Below, in pieces: positions 1 through 9,489 of a stretch of 64,000 nucleotides of DNA. The notes beneath the pieces are model-generated. The model saw only the letters and a program-made list of their open reading frames with translations. It had not been told where the DNA came from and did not search any database. The first letter of the stretch is position 1, and each line of letters begins with the position of its first letter. A program made the translations under genes and the position numbers. The DNA comes from Acanthosepion esculentum. Lineage: Eukaryota > Mollusca > Cephalopoda > Sepiida > Sepiidae. Location of the stretch: assembly GCA_964036315.1 (NCBI GenBank), contig OZ038517.1, forward strand, positions 15,149,013 through 15,213,012. Reading direction: 5' to 3'.

Positions 1-249
1 ATATCAACAACGACAACAACAACTACAATAATATTACTAATGACAATAATAATAATTTAACTAACAGTGTCCCAGGTAACATCAACGGCTCTACAGGATA
101 CAAAGCAGGAAACATAACATACACAAATAATAATAATAATAATTAACAGAATATGGGGAATGAAGACTGAGACTGTACCAATAGTAATCGGAGCACTAGG
201 CCTCGCGAGAAAAGGAATGGACAATTTTATTAAGAGTACTATCAATTAA
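1..249 (+). pseudogene. RLE-type LINE, C-terminal fragment (copy 1)
   Basis: Codons 145-249 read NRIWGMKTETVPIVIGALGL and run on to a stop. This is the extreme C-terminus of R2/R4/Hero-like non-LTR retrotransposons, downstream of the restriction-like endonuclease (RLE). The motif W-x-(M/K)-x-T-x-x-x-PVVIGALG recurs in three other places in this window. The copy is severely 5'-truncated. Positions 92-140 carry a LINE 3' end (ACAGGATACAAAGCAGGAAA) followed by (TAA)n, so one element appears inserted next to the tail of another. It is dead. Family assignment is from recognised motifs only. Confidence 0.65.
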
Positions 250-321
250 ATGACAATTCCCCTAAGGATCATGTTTGGACCCGACTTTACAGGATACAAA
301 GCAGGAAACATAACATGCACA

Positions 322-365
<44 letters not shown>
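250..365 (+). repeat. LINE 3' UTR end and (TAA)n tail
   Basis: After the stop at 247-249 the sequence reaches ACAGGATACAAAGCAGGAAA (near 289) and then about 14 TAA units at 322-363. The same 3' terminus occurs near 92 and 2018, so it marks the end of one LINE family, whose tail is trinucleotide rather than poly(A). Confidence 0.75.
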
Positions 366-367
<2 letters not shown>

Positions 368-1337
368 TAAACAATAATAAAGGAAAGCAACAAGTTTAAA
401 ATAGCGTTTCAATGGGTGAAGAAATGCAAGTAAAACAATACTCTTACTGAAGCTGCAAAAACCTTAAAAAGAAATAAAAAAGAATGGACCAGATACAGAA
501 ACGATGGCAAGTTAAACTTCACGGTCAATACTCTGCCCGTACGAAACAAGCTGATGTAGACAAACCCTGTACCCATCAGTGGCTATGTAGTGCAGGGTTA
601 AAAGCTGAAATCAAAGGTTTTATTCTTGCTGCTCATGACCAATACTTGTTAACTAGAAATTACTAAGCACACAGACTGAAAAATTGTGTTAGCCCCAAAT
701 GCAGATTCTGTGATAAATATCCAGAAACAATTGACTATCTTGTATCAGGTTGCGTTGTATTGGCATCCACTGAATATAAAACCCGACATGACAGAGTGGA
801 CCAATATCTGCAATGGAAAATCTGCAACGTTTGCGGAAAAGAAACTTCAAGAAATTGGTACGAACACCACTTAGACCCGGTTACAGACATAGAACCCTTA
901 ACAATTTTATGGGACTTTACATACAGACAGAACAGTTAAAACTAATCTTGATTAGAGACCGCAAACAAAAATAAATGCCTCCTTATTGATATAGCAGTCC
1001 CCGCAGACTGTAATGTTTCTTTGAAGATTTTCAAGAAACTATCACAATACAAGCATGTTGAAATCGAAATGAGGACATCAGCAGATCCAGTAGCAGTTGG
1101 GGCCCTCGGTTTGGTTAGAAAAGATTTCAACAGACTCATTAGAGAGAGTCCAGGAAGGCCATGTCATAAAGAAATACAAAAATTTTTACTCACAAACAGA
1201 GACCACACCTTACAAAAGGCTTTATCTATATAAAATATGTATGATCTTAGGTACCAGTTATAACCTTATGTCTCTGGTTGGGACCCGGAAAGAAATGAGT
1301 ATACACCAGAAATCAAAGGAAATAAAACAACAACAAC

Positions 1338-1369
<32 letters not shown>
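366..1369 (+). pseudogene. RLE-type LINE remnant (copy 2)
   Basis: Broken reading frames keep the order of an RLE-LINE C-terminal region. At 484-663 there is LKAEIKGFILAAHDQYLLTR, the conserved LK-x-ET-G-x-I-x-AAQDQ-x-L-T-R block. At about 690-755 a zinc-knuckle-like CRFCDKYPETIDYLVSGC follows, with Tyr where the usual His of CCHC should stand. Then come LIDIAVP (about 975-995), with the upstream PD motif deleted, and VAVGALGLVRKDFNRLI (1090-1140). The 3' UTR at 1275-1330 and an (AAC)n(AAT)n tail at 1328-1369 match two minus-strand copies at 40.9-41.5 kb. Several frameshifts and stops make it inactive. Confidence 0.75.
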
Positions 1370-1370
<1 letters not shown>

Positions 1371-2090
1371 TCACTGTCACATAATTAAGGATGGAACTAA
1401 GCCGAAAGGATCTGTGGAAAATATAATGGAACTGTCGACAATATTATCTCAGGAATATCCGGAACTAGCAAAAAAATGAATATACCCACTGACATAACAA
1501 GGTAGCGACATATGTGCACTGGAAGATATGCAAGAAGCACAAAATCGAAACCACTGAAAGATGCCATGACCACCAACCAGACACAGTTACCCAAAATATC
1601 GATGTCATTTTCCTCTGGGACGTACCAATTCAAACTGACAGGGAAATAAAAGCCAACAGACCTGATATTATCATAAAAGACAAGAAATTCAGGAAGTGTA
1701 TGCTTATTGACATAGCAGTACCAACTGAGAGAAACATATCTATAAAAAATTATCGAGAAATTGTCCAAATAAAAGGACCTGGAGATCGAGATTAACAGGA
1801 TGTGAGGAATAAAGACTGAGACTGTACCAGTAGTAATCGGAGCACTGGGCCTCGTGAAAAAAGAAATGGATAATTTTACTGTGCTCCAGGTAACATTATC
1901 ATACATGTTTCCCAGAAGATCGCCCTACTAGGAACATCACATATACTAAGAAAAATGCTATCAATAAAATGGAAATTATCCTATAGGGCCTAAGAACCGT
2001 AGTTTCGACCTGGCCTTACAGGATACAAAGCAGAAAACATAACATACACAAATAATAATATTGATATTAATAATAATAATTCCCGTTTAT
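1370..2090 (+). pseudogene. RLE-type LINE remnant (copy 3) with PD...D nuclease motif
   Basis: Frame 1496-1795 includes VIFLWDVPIQTDREIKANRP, then PD-x14-D (PDIIIKD ... LIDIAVP). This is the spacing expected of the PD-(D/E)XK restriction-like endonuclease of R2/R4-type LINEs. A frameshift near 1790 moves the frame to one reading TETVPVVIGALGLVKKEMDN, and a later shift gives SHILRKMLSIKWKL. The family 3' terminus and an (AAT)n tail lie at 2018-2085. No upstream reverse transcriptase is present, so the copy is 5'-truncated and dead. Confidence 0.75.
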
Positions 2091-2835
2091 GTGTTATATA
2101 TTACTGTAGGTTGGAGTCTTCAGCCTTGAATGACAGCTAGTTTAGGAGAAGGCCAAATCTGAATTTACGTCCCAGGAGGTCATCACATTTGAAAGATAAA
2201 ACAAAGAAAACATCTATAGTATGCCAGACATCTTTAAATGAGATGTCATTTAAGAATGAATTAAATAGCAGGGTTAACTGGACTCTCTAGCCTTGAGTGA
2301 TCCCTGCTAAGAGAAAGCCAGCTCCGAATTCCAGGTCGTGGAGAAGGTAACGGGAAACCACTCCGCAACCTTACCCAAAAAGGCATGGAATTTCACAGAT
2401 AATAAAGGGAATGTGCGGAGAGCCATCATCGCCTGAAGGATCACGGTATTTGAGAATAGGTTTCTTTTCCAAGTAGCCATGACAATTTACAGATAATCAG
2501 GAAAAGGATCCCGGGAAGAGACATGATCGGCTACATCCTGAAGGCTCATAGTATTTAAAAAGATGTTAAGAGCGTAGGCTTGGATGGCACCCAGTCAAGG
2601 AGAAAGCCAACTCTAAACAGTGGAGAAGGCAACTCCTCCATTATTTTTCATCATTTTTCGTTGTCATCGCAACTGACACATGAATAAACAAAAAGGAATT
2701 CGTTCATGTATCATGATGTCCTCCGTACTAAAAAATCATAGCCTTGATAACTAGCCTTGAGTGGCGGCCAGTCTAGAAGAGGGCCAATTTTGAATTCAAA
2801 ACCTTGGGGAAGCCAATTAGAAACCCCTCCATTAT
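2091..2835. repeat. Cluster of SINE-like fragments
   Basis: A motif of the form AGCCTTGA-TG-C-GCC-AGTC-AGGAGAA-GCCAA-TCTGAATTC recurs at about 2120, 2285, 2575 and 2752, and again at 15020. Between the copies lie pieces resembling GGAGAGCCATGATCGCC...CCTGAAGGATCACGG, a motif also seen at 13.2, 19.4, 38.7 and 43.9 kb. No coding sequence is recognised. These are decayed, nested dispersed repeats. Confidence 0.55.
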
Positions 2836-3855
2836 GTTTTCTAGAAGTTGTTGCACCTTACATAGGAAAAAGAAAGAAAAAATCTGTGGAGAGCCATGAT
2901 TACTCACGTCCTGAAATGACACTACATTAAAATCTAATAATAAAAACAACAACAACAATAATAATAATAATAATAATGAAAACATGTATATTAAAAGAAA
3001 GGACTGATAATAATGACAACGGTTTATGCAAGATGTCAAATGAATATTCATTCGATATCTAAATAACTGGCGATGGGAGAGAGTACAGGAAGACGTGGAT
3101 TCATGCCTTTCCGAGGACGCCATTCTGGAGGGAATTGAAACGGTTAAAATTCGAATTTGAATCGCTAACTGTATTTGCCAAGCTGTCAACTGTAATGCTG
3201 TCACTTTCTCTCTCTCTCTGTCTTTGTCTCTCACCTTCTCTCTCTCTCTCTCTCAAGAAAGAAGAAAAAGACGAGAAGAAGAAGAAGAAGAAGAAGAAGA
3301 AGAAGAAGAAGAAGAAGAAGAAGAAGAAGAAGAAGGGAAGAAGGAGGTGGAAGAAGATGGCGGGAAGAAGAAGAAGAAGAAGGCTGGATGAAGAAAAGAA
3401 TGATGAAGAAGAAAAAGAAAAGGATGATGAAGAAGAAGAGTATAAAGAAGAAGAAGAAGATGATGATGATGATGAAGAAGAAGAAGAAGAAGAAGATAAA
3501 GAAGAAGAGAAAGAAGAAGAAGAATGAAAGAAGAAGAAGAAGAAGAAGAAGAAGAAGAAGAAAGTGATCTAGAGAGACAATAGACGGAGAAAGCGACGTA
3601 GGCAAGAAAAAGCTTTTACAAGTACATGAAATGGCTATTTTATGGTTTCCGTGGGGTAGGAATGTCATAGAACGCTGACTTCAGAAGCGATAAACGGTCT
3701 AAATATTGAAGAAAGAGAGGAAGAAGAAAAAGAAAGAACCGAGGAGAAGGACAAAAGTGAAAAGAAGATGAACGAGGGAAAGAAAGAAAGAAGACGAAGA
3801 AAATGCAGAAAAAGAAAGAAAAAAAGAAAAAAAAACAGAAAAGTTTCATACTTAC
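2836..3855. repeat. Intronic simple repeats: AAT, CT and GAA tracts
   Basis: This stretch holds (AAC)n(AAT)n at 2943-2978, a CT-rich run at 3205-3255, a nearly pure (GAA)n tract with interruptions at 3256-3560, and purine-rich sequence at 3700-3840. It lies immediately downstream of the CNG exon ending at 3856 (gene sense is minus), so it should be intron. I found no binding-domain exon in it. The long Glu/Lys-rich open frames here are repeat artefacts. Confidence 0.8.
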
Positions 3856-3958
3856 TTTTTTTAGTGTATCCAGGTTAACATTTAAAGCTAATTCAGTTTT
3901 CAGTTTGTCCGGTAGCATTCCTAAGGAACCAATATCCAGACTACCGTTCAATCGACCC
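3856..3958 (-). CDS. CNG channel exon C: end of C-linker, start of cyclic-nucleotide-binding domain
   Basis: This 103-bp exon lies between acceptor gtttgttgttcacag (3959-3973) and donor gtaagt (3850-3855), read on the minus strand. The first base completes an Arg codon begun in exon B. The remaining 34 codons read GRLNGSLDIGSLGMLPDKLK, then TELALNVNLDTLKK. LPDKLKxELAxNVxLDTLKKV is a hallmark of metazoan cyclic nucleotide-gated cation channels, at the C-linker D'-F' helices just before the binding domain. The form GxLDIxSLGMLPDKLKTELALNVN resembles the invertebrate CNG/che-6-like branch more than vertebrate rod/cone subunits; that placement is from memory. The next exon should start with V-x-(I/L)-F and is not in the window. 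The exon is flanked by an interrupted GA tract and a (TA)n run. Confidence 0.9.
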
Positions 3959-4004
3959 CTGTGAACAACAAACAAATATATATATATATATTAGACAACA
4001 AAAA

Positions 4005-4147
4005 GAAAAGAAGAAAAGCATTCTACAGGCTGTGTCCCAAAATTCTGGGCATATACGAAATCTCATGTATATAATAAATGCGAATGTCACTGTGACAGAA
4101 TTTTTCAATTAAAAGGGACACAACTCTCTAACTTTCAATTGCTCAAT

Positions 4148-4201
<54 letters not shown>

Positions 4202-4296
4202 TTCTTCTTCTATATAATAAATGCGAATGTCGTTGTGACAGATTTTTTCAATTAAAGGGACACAACTCTCTAACTTTCAATTGCTCAATACCATCC

Positions 4297-4334
<38 letters not shown>

Positions 4335-6200
4335 TTCTTCTTCTTCTTCTTCTTCTTCTTCTTCTTCTTCTTCTTCTTCTATATAATAAATGCGAATGTC
4401 ACTGTGACAGATTTTTTCAATTAAAGGGACACAACTCTTTAACTTTCAATTGCTCAATACCATCCTCATAATCATCATCATCATCATCCTCATAATCTTC
4501 TTCTTCTTCTTCTTCTTCTTCTTCTTCTTCTTCTTCTTCTTCTTCTTCTTCTTCTTCTTCTATATAATAAATGCGAATGTCGTTGTGTCACACGTTTTTA
4601 ACTTTACTCCGAGTGGCCGTAGCCCAAAATATTATACCATTTCGGAATCAGGCCGACTCCTTGAGCGAATAAAAAACAGTCCGGGCCGGATCCGGAGCCG
4701 CAATCCAGAAAATTTTGGATTCCCAAGTTTTCATTGCTGTAATTAGTTTTCGGATTTCAACATCTTGGCCTCTACTGATAAAAGCCATTAAACCCTCTAA
4801 CTTTCAGTATCTCATGTTCAAATGAAAAAAAAATACTGTTCTCAAATTATACTGTTTCAAAATAAAATTGTTTCTGTTTTCAAATTTACTCTTAAAATAG
4901 AGTAGCCCAACATATCATACCATTTTGGAATCTGGCCGATTCTGTGGGCAAATTAAAATCATTCCGATTCAGATCTGGACCCGCAATCCTGAAATTTTCG
5001 ATTCCCAAGTTTTCATTTCTGCGATTTATGTAAGTAAATTTTGCGACGAATTAATTGCGAAATCCAACGAAAGTCACACATGAAATAAAAAGAATTGTAA
5101 GGACCTACGTACATCAAATTGTCTTTAAAGTAAAAGGTAAGCTTAAATATTAATGCAATACTTAAATGCAGCGATCAATTTTGAGTTCTTCTGTAGTTTA
5201 TTGTTGCCTATCGCATTTCCTCCCTATCTATCGTGATGAAGACCCAATAAAGAGCCCTCTGTAGGAACTAGCTTAAATGCCACCCGATAGAGCGGCTTTT
5301 AAGCTAGTTAACTATATATTTTTCTACCTTCCCGATTAAACATGATTTTGTCGAAAGACGAAAGAACTGACTTTTTATTCTAGGGTATGGTAAAAGAGAA
5401 GAAAAACATGCTACAGGCTGTATCCCAAAAGTCTAGGCACATAGTAAATCTCATCTATATCATAAATGCGATGTCAGTGTGTCACTCTGTCACACTTTTT
5501 CAAATAAAGGGACACAACTATCTTACTTTCAATAGCTGATCTTCTTTTTCTTCTTCTTCTTTATAATAAATGCGAATATCAGTGTGTCACACGTTTTTAA
5601 CTTTATTCCTAGTGGCCGTAGCCCAACATATACCATTTTAGAATCTGGCCGACTCTGTAAGCACATTAAAATCATTCCGAGTCAGATCCAGACCCGCAAT
5701 CCTGAAATTTTTGATTCCCAAGTTTTCATTATTGTGAATGCTTTCGATTATTTTTGTAAGTAATTTTTTGCAACGAATTTTTTGTACGATAGCAATTTTT
5801 ATAACTTGGACATAAATTTCGGAATAATCAAAATTAATTGCGAAATCTAACGAAAGTCACCCATGAAATAAAAATAATTTTTTGTACAGAAAGTAAGGAC
5901 TTACGTACATCAAATTGTTTTTAAATTAAGTGACAACAAAAGCGTTATCGTTGAACTTTTAAAAGGTAAGCTTAAATATTAATGCAATACTTAAATGCAG
6001 CGATCAATTTTGAGTTCATCTGTAGTTTATTATTGCCTATCACTTCTTCTCCCTATCAATCGTGATGAAGGCCGAATAAAGACCCCTCCGCAAGAGCGGC
6101 TTTTAAGCTAGTTAACTACATATTTTATCTACCTTCCCGATTAAACATGATTTTGTCGAAAGACGAAAGAACTGACTTTTTAATCTAGGGTATGCTAAAT
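4005..6200. repeat. Two-copy duplicated block with expanded CAT/CTT sub-repeats
   Basis: Copy 1 (about 4010-5398) and copy 2 (about 5399-6195) both start with CTACAGGCTGT-TCCCAAAA and end with GATTTTGTCGAAAGACGAAA...TTTTTA-TCTAGGGTATG. Copy 1 has an internal expansion: TATATAATAAATGCGAATGTC begins at about 4068, 4211, 4380 and 4561, each unit followed by (CAT)n and/or (CTT)n. A sub-repeat starting GTGGCCGTAGCCCAA-ATAT occurs at about 4612, 4905 and 5610. TCTATATAATAAATGCGAATG resembles 5' ends of mollusc Helitron-like elements, but I could not define the 3' terminus. Confidence 0.75.
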
Positions 6201-6680
6201 GAGGTGTACTGAATCAAAATCACAGATGCAACACACTTCATTGAATACATAAAGAGTGAATGTGCTAAAATTGACAGCAATGTGGATTTATTGCATCGAG
6301 TTCACGTGAATCATGCAAAGCGCATCAACCTTTGCATCACAAATAATGGAAATCATATTGAAGATGTCATTTGTTAATATTCCAGTTCAATAAAATGATG
6401 AATATTACATTTATTGAAAATATGCATTTTTGCCTAGGGTGTCCAGATTTTAGGGACGGCCAGTATAAAAGTGTATTGATTGAATACAGTAGAGTCTCTT
6501 TACTGAATTCACTTGATAAATTTAGTATTCATTTAATTGAACTGAAACTTTCAAGAAATAAAATCCAACGAATAAACTAAATTATAAATATCGTAGCTTC
6601 ATTAGCATATAAATTGGCTTTTTATGTCACTGATAACAGCTTTATTTAAAATTTTCAAGGCATATCCGTAATAAAACCAT

Positions 6681-6685
<5 letters not shown>
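6201..6685 (+). pseudogene. Possible transposase C-terminal remnant
   Basis: An uninterrupted frame at 6237-6377 reads FIEYIKSECAKIDSNVDLLH and ends KRINLCITNNGNHIEDVIC-stop. The R-x-x-x-CI-x-x-NG-x-H-x-E-x-x ending resembles C-termini of several Tc1/mariner-superfamily transposases. No catalytic block is present upstream. Downstream sequence to 6685 is AT-rich with nothing recognised. The call is tentative. Confidence 0.3.
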
Positions 6686-6751
<66 letters not shown>

Positions 6752-6765
6752 GTGTGTGTGTGTGT

Positions 6766-6800
<35 letters not shown>
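6686..6800. repeat. (TA)n-(TG)n microsatellite
   Basis: About 31 TA units (6686-6747) run into interrupted (TG)n to about 6798. This is a typical compound dinucleotide repeat. Confidence 0.95.
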
Positions 6801-7071
6801 AATATATAAAAAAAATAGGAAAGAACCGTTAGGCTAATAATCCGAAGTTCTTTAGTATTTTTGTTTTTATTTTTAAAAAGCAGTGCTCAATACATAAGTA
6901 GAGCCTCAATCATAATTATAATTATTTTTTCAAAAAAAAATTTCTCAGAATAATTCTGAAGATAAGACAATTTGAATAAAAAAGACAATTGGAAAATATT
7001 TCATTGTCAATCTGACTTTATCAAGACAAGTTTCAAAGCAAAATGTTTTTATTACATTAAATTTAAAATAT

Positions 7072-7082
7072 TAAAAACGGAA

Positions 7083-7136
<54 letters not shown>

Positions 7137-7149
7137 TTCCGTAACAATA

Positions 7150-7227
<78 letters not shown>
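7072..7227. repeat. Two palindromic (TA)n tracts
   Basis: The first (TA)n (7084-7135) is flanked by exact inverted arms ACGGAACGATAT and ATATCGTTCCGT. The second (7151-7226) is flanked by AGACATAT and ATATGTCT. Both could extrude as cruciforms. Confidence 0.9.
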
Positions 7228-7229
<2 letters not shown>

Positions 7230-7867
7230 TGGAAAACCGCAAGTCAAAATAGCTATAATTGAAACAATAAGGGTGGCATGGCGAGTTCTGACGATAAATC
7301 TTTTAACTGCCAAAAACAAGGAATGCGGTTCGGTCGAGCATTATCCATAGAATTAGCGACGGAGCAGTGAGAGGCCCACCACATCCCGCCCACGAGATAG
7401 AGGTAGGAGGGCCGAAAATAATTTATCTATCTAGTTTTACTTATGTGTCTGACATCAATTCAGTGTCATCCGTATCATATTGTTATCCTATTATTATTTA
7501 TGCCCAAGCAAGGCAATAAAGCCACTAAGGCGTAAGGGGTTGCTGAATGTGAGAGAGCGTGTGAAAAACGATAAAAGATAATGATTAACATTACGTTAAC
7601 ATTTTTGTAGATCGAATTTGACTGGAAATCAAGAATAATTGTCAAAATTTCTCCACAATACATAGGATTTTCAAGTCCCTTGGTAAATATTTAGTTAGAA
7701 TTTCATCCCAGGCAATCCGAGGCATAAAAGGCTGCGAAACGAGATATAGTACGAATATTTGCCGCTGCCCTTTTTGAGTAGTTCACTCTGTGACAGCTTC
7801 TATGTTAAGAACTCGTATCGTTGTGTTTTTGAATAAGTAATTTTTCTACGTAAAAATTTCGAAACTA

Positions 7868-7869
<2 letters not shown>
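7228..7869. other. No recognised feature
   Basis: Moderately AT-rich sequence. It contains a short GC-richer patch (about 7340-7405, AGCGACGGAGCAGTGAGAGG) and no open frame with a recognisable protein. I see neither splice-bounded exons nor tandem repeats. Confidence 0.6.
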
Positions 7870-7933
<64 letters not shown>

Positions 7934-8172
7934 TCACCCACAGACAGAGAGTTTAACTGTATCACAGCCTATCAATGTGGCTAGATATGCGATTGCTTCT
8001 GGCCGGATCGAAACACAATCGATTTAACATCAGTCAGTGTTTCTCATCCTTATGCTAGCAGCGCACGCAACGAAGAAAGGGAGTTTGTAATGCATTATAT
8101 ACGGGATATAAGCATTACCGGTTACTAGAGTGCTCAATTCTGAGCGAAGAGCTTTTAGCGTTAACTAACAGC

Positions 8173-8232
<60 letters not shown>

Positions 8233-8235
8233 TAG
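7870..8235. repeat. (TA)n tracts flanking a SINE-like segment
   Basis: (TA)n at 7870-7931 and 8174-8228 bracket sequence that is shared elsewhere. CACAGACAG...CTGTATCACAGC...GACTAGA...CGAAACACAA (7938-8030) matches 29977-30065. The segment ending GAAGAGCTTTTAGCGTTAA (about 8105-8170) matches 25285-25365 in inverted orientation. It is dispersed repeat DNA. Confidence 0.65.
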
Positions 8236-8844
8236 GATCAAATATAGATCAATATCTGTAATAACTTCGTAATTAAAAATTTAAAAAAAACTTTAAACAT
8301 ATAATTAAATAGCTTAGACTGTTTAAACTGAAAAATTTACGAAATCTCAAAGTAAAGAAAAAAACAACGCCTATTCTAATAGAAGTTAATGACACTTTTT
8401 TACAACTTCTTTCTCTTTTTTTCTCTCTTTTTCTTTTTTTCTTTATATACTTCTTGAGAGATATAACTTCTTCAAGATATAACTTCCGTTAACAGATTTA
8501 AAGTGTCAATGTCTAGATTTCAGCGAAAATTTAAATTTGAAACAATAGAAATGTTACATCTAACTCAACGCTGTCTCTCTACCTCCCTACACTGCCCCCA
8601 CTTCGTGAGTTTCATTATTATTGCCCGTCATAAATGTGTAAATATATTTTCATTTTTTCATTTCAACCTTTGGAAGTAAAGTCTGATGATCCACGGTCCT
8701 TTAAAAGGGCTGTGGTGAAATAATTTATTATATGGAACCTTAAAGTGGTCTGTTTTTATTTAAATTATTAGCTCTGATTTACATTGAGCTCTCTGGATTT
8801 TATCCTCCTTGGGTCTTCCCATACGGATTACCTAGTTTTTCGTA

Positions 8845-8849
<5 letters not shown>
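8236..8849. other. AT-rich intronic sequence, no feature
   Basis: A/T-rich with a pyrimidine run at 8405-8450. I recognise no coding, RNA or transposon feature here. Confidence 0.6.
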
Positions 8850-8917
<68 letters not shown>

Positions 8918-9019
8918 GTTCTTATAGGAAAGCGCCCAATATTTAGTTGAATGGATATAAACATGCTCATATCCTTATGTATATATATATATATGTATAT
9001 ATCTATCTATCTATATACG

Positions 9020-9106
<87 letters not shown>

Positions 9107-9110
9107 AATG
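8850..9110. repeat. Compound (TA)n / (TATC)n / (GTAT)n microsatellite
   Basis: (TA)n at 8850-8911, short TATC units at 9001-9016, (TA)n at 9025-9080 and (GTAT)n at 9081-9105. Confidence 0.95.
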
Positions 9111-9489
9111 TGTTTGCAATTATTTGCCTTGGTGTATATATATGTATGTTTACTTATATATGTGTGCGTTTCTAAATATATGTGATTTATTTGATATTTC
9201 CTCTTTATCTTTATTGGCAATAAAACTGGTGTGAGTAATTACATTGATTTTTCCTCCCGAAGATCCACACCGTACCCCTTGAATGAACCTGATCGTACCA
9301 CCCACAGTGCTGTCAGTACCCACACTTATCTCGCCCCCACCCCCTTTCACGAACCCACTGTTCGTCGTCATCTTACCCGAGTGTGCCCCCATCTCGATAA
9401 ATACGGTAAGTTAAAGCAATTGCCTTCTGAGCATCACTGGCAGGAAACGAACGAATAAATAGGGAAAAACAAAATAATTGCTATTGGCT
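9111..9489. other. GC-richer unique stretch, no recognised gene
   Basis: Positions 9231-9458 stay open on the plus strand (75 codons, Pro/Thr/His-rich). I recognise no domain in the translation, no splice sites bound it, and it belongs to no repeat family I can see. It may be chance. Confidence 0.4.

Noticed and set aside
2773..3234. CNG binding-domain exon downstream of exon C
   Set aside because: I looked for a V-x-(I/L)-F...PGD...G-E-I-(S/G) segment on the minus strand below 3856 and found none; the open frame here is repeat-derived.
6972..7319. Ile-Tyr repeat frames in (TA)n tracts (also at 8951, 14306, 18282, 24202, 33093 and 63614)
   Set aside because: (TA)n encodes alternating Ile/Tyr in some frames; there is no gene.
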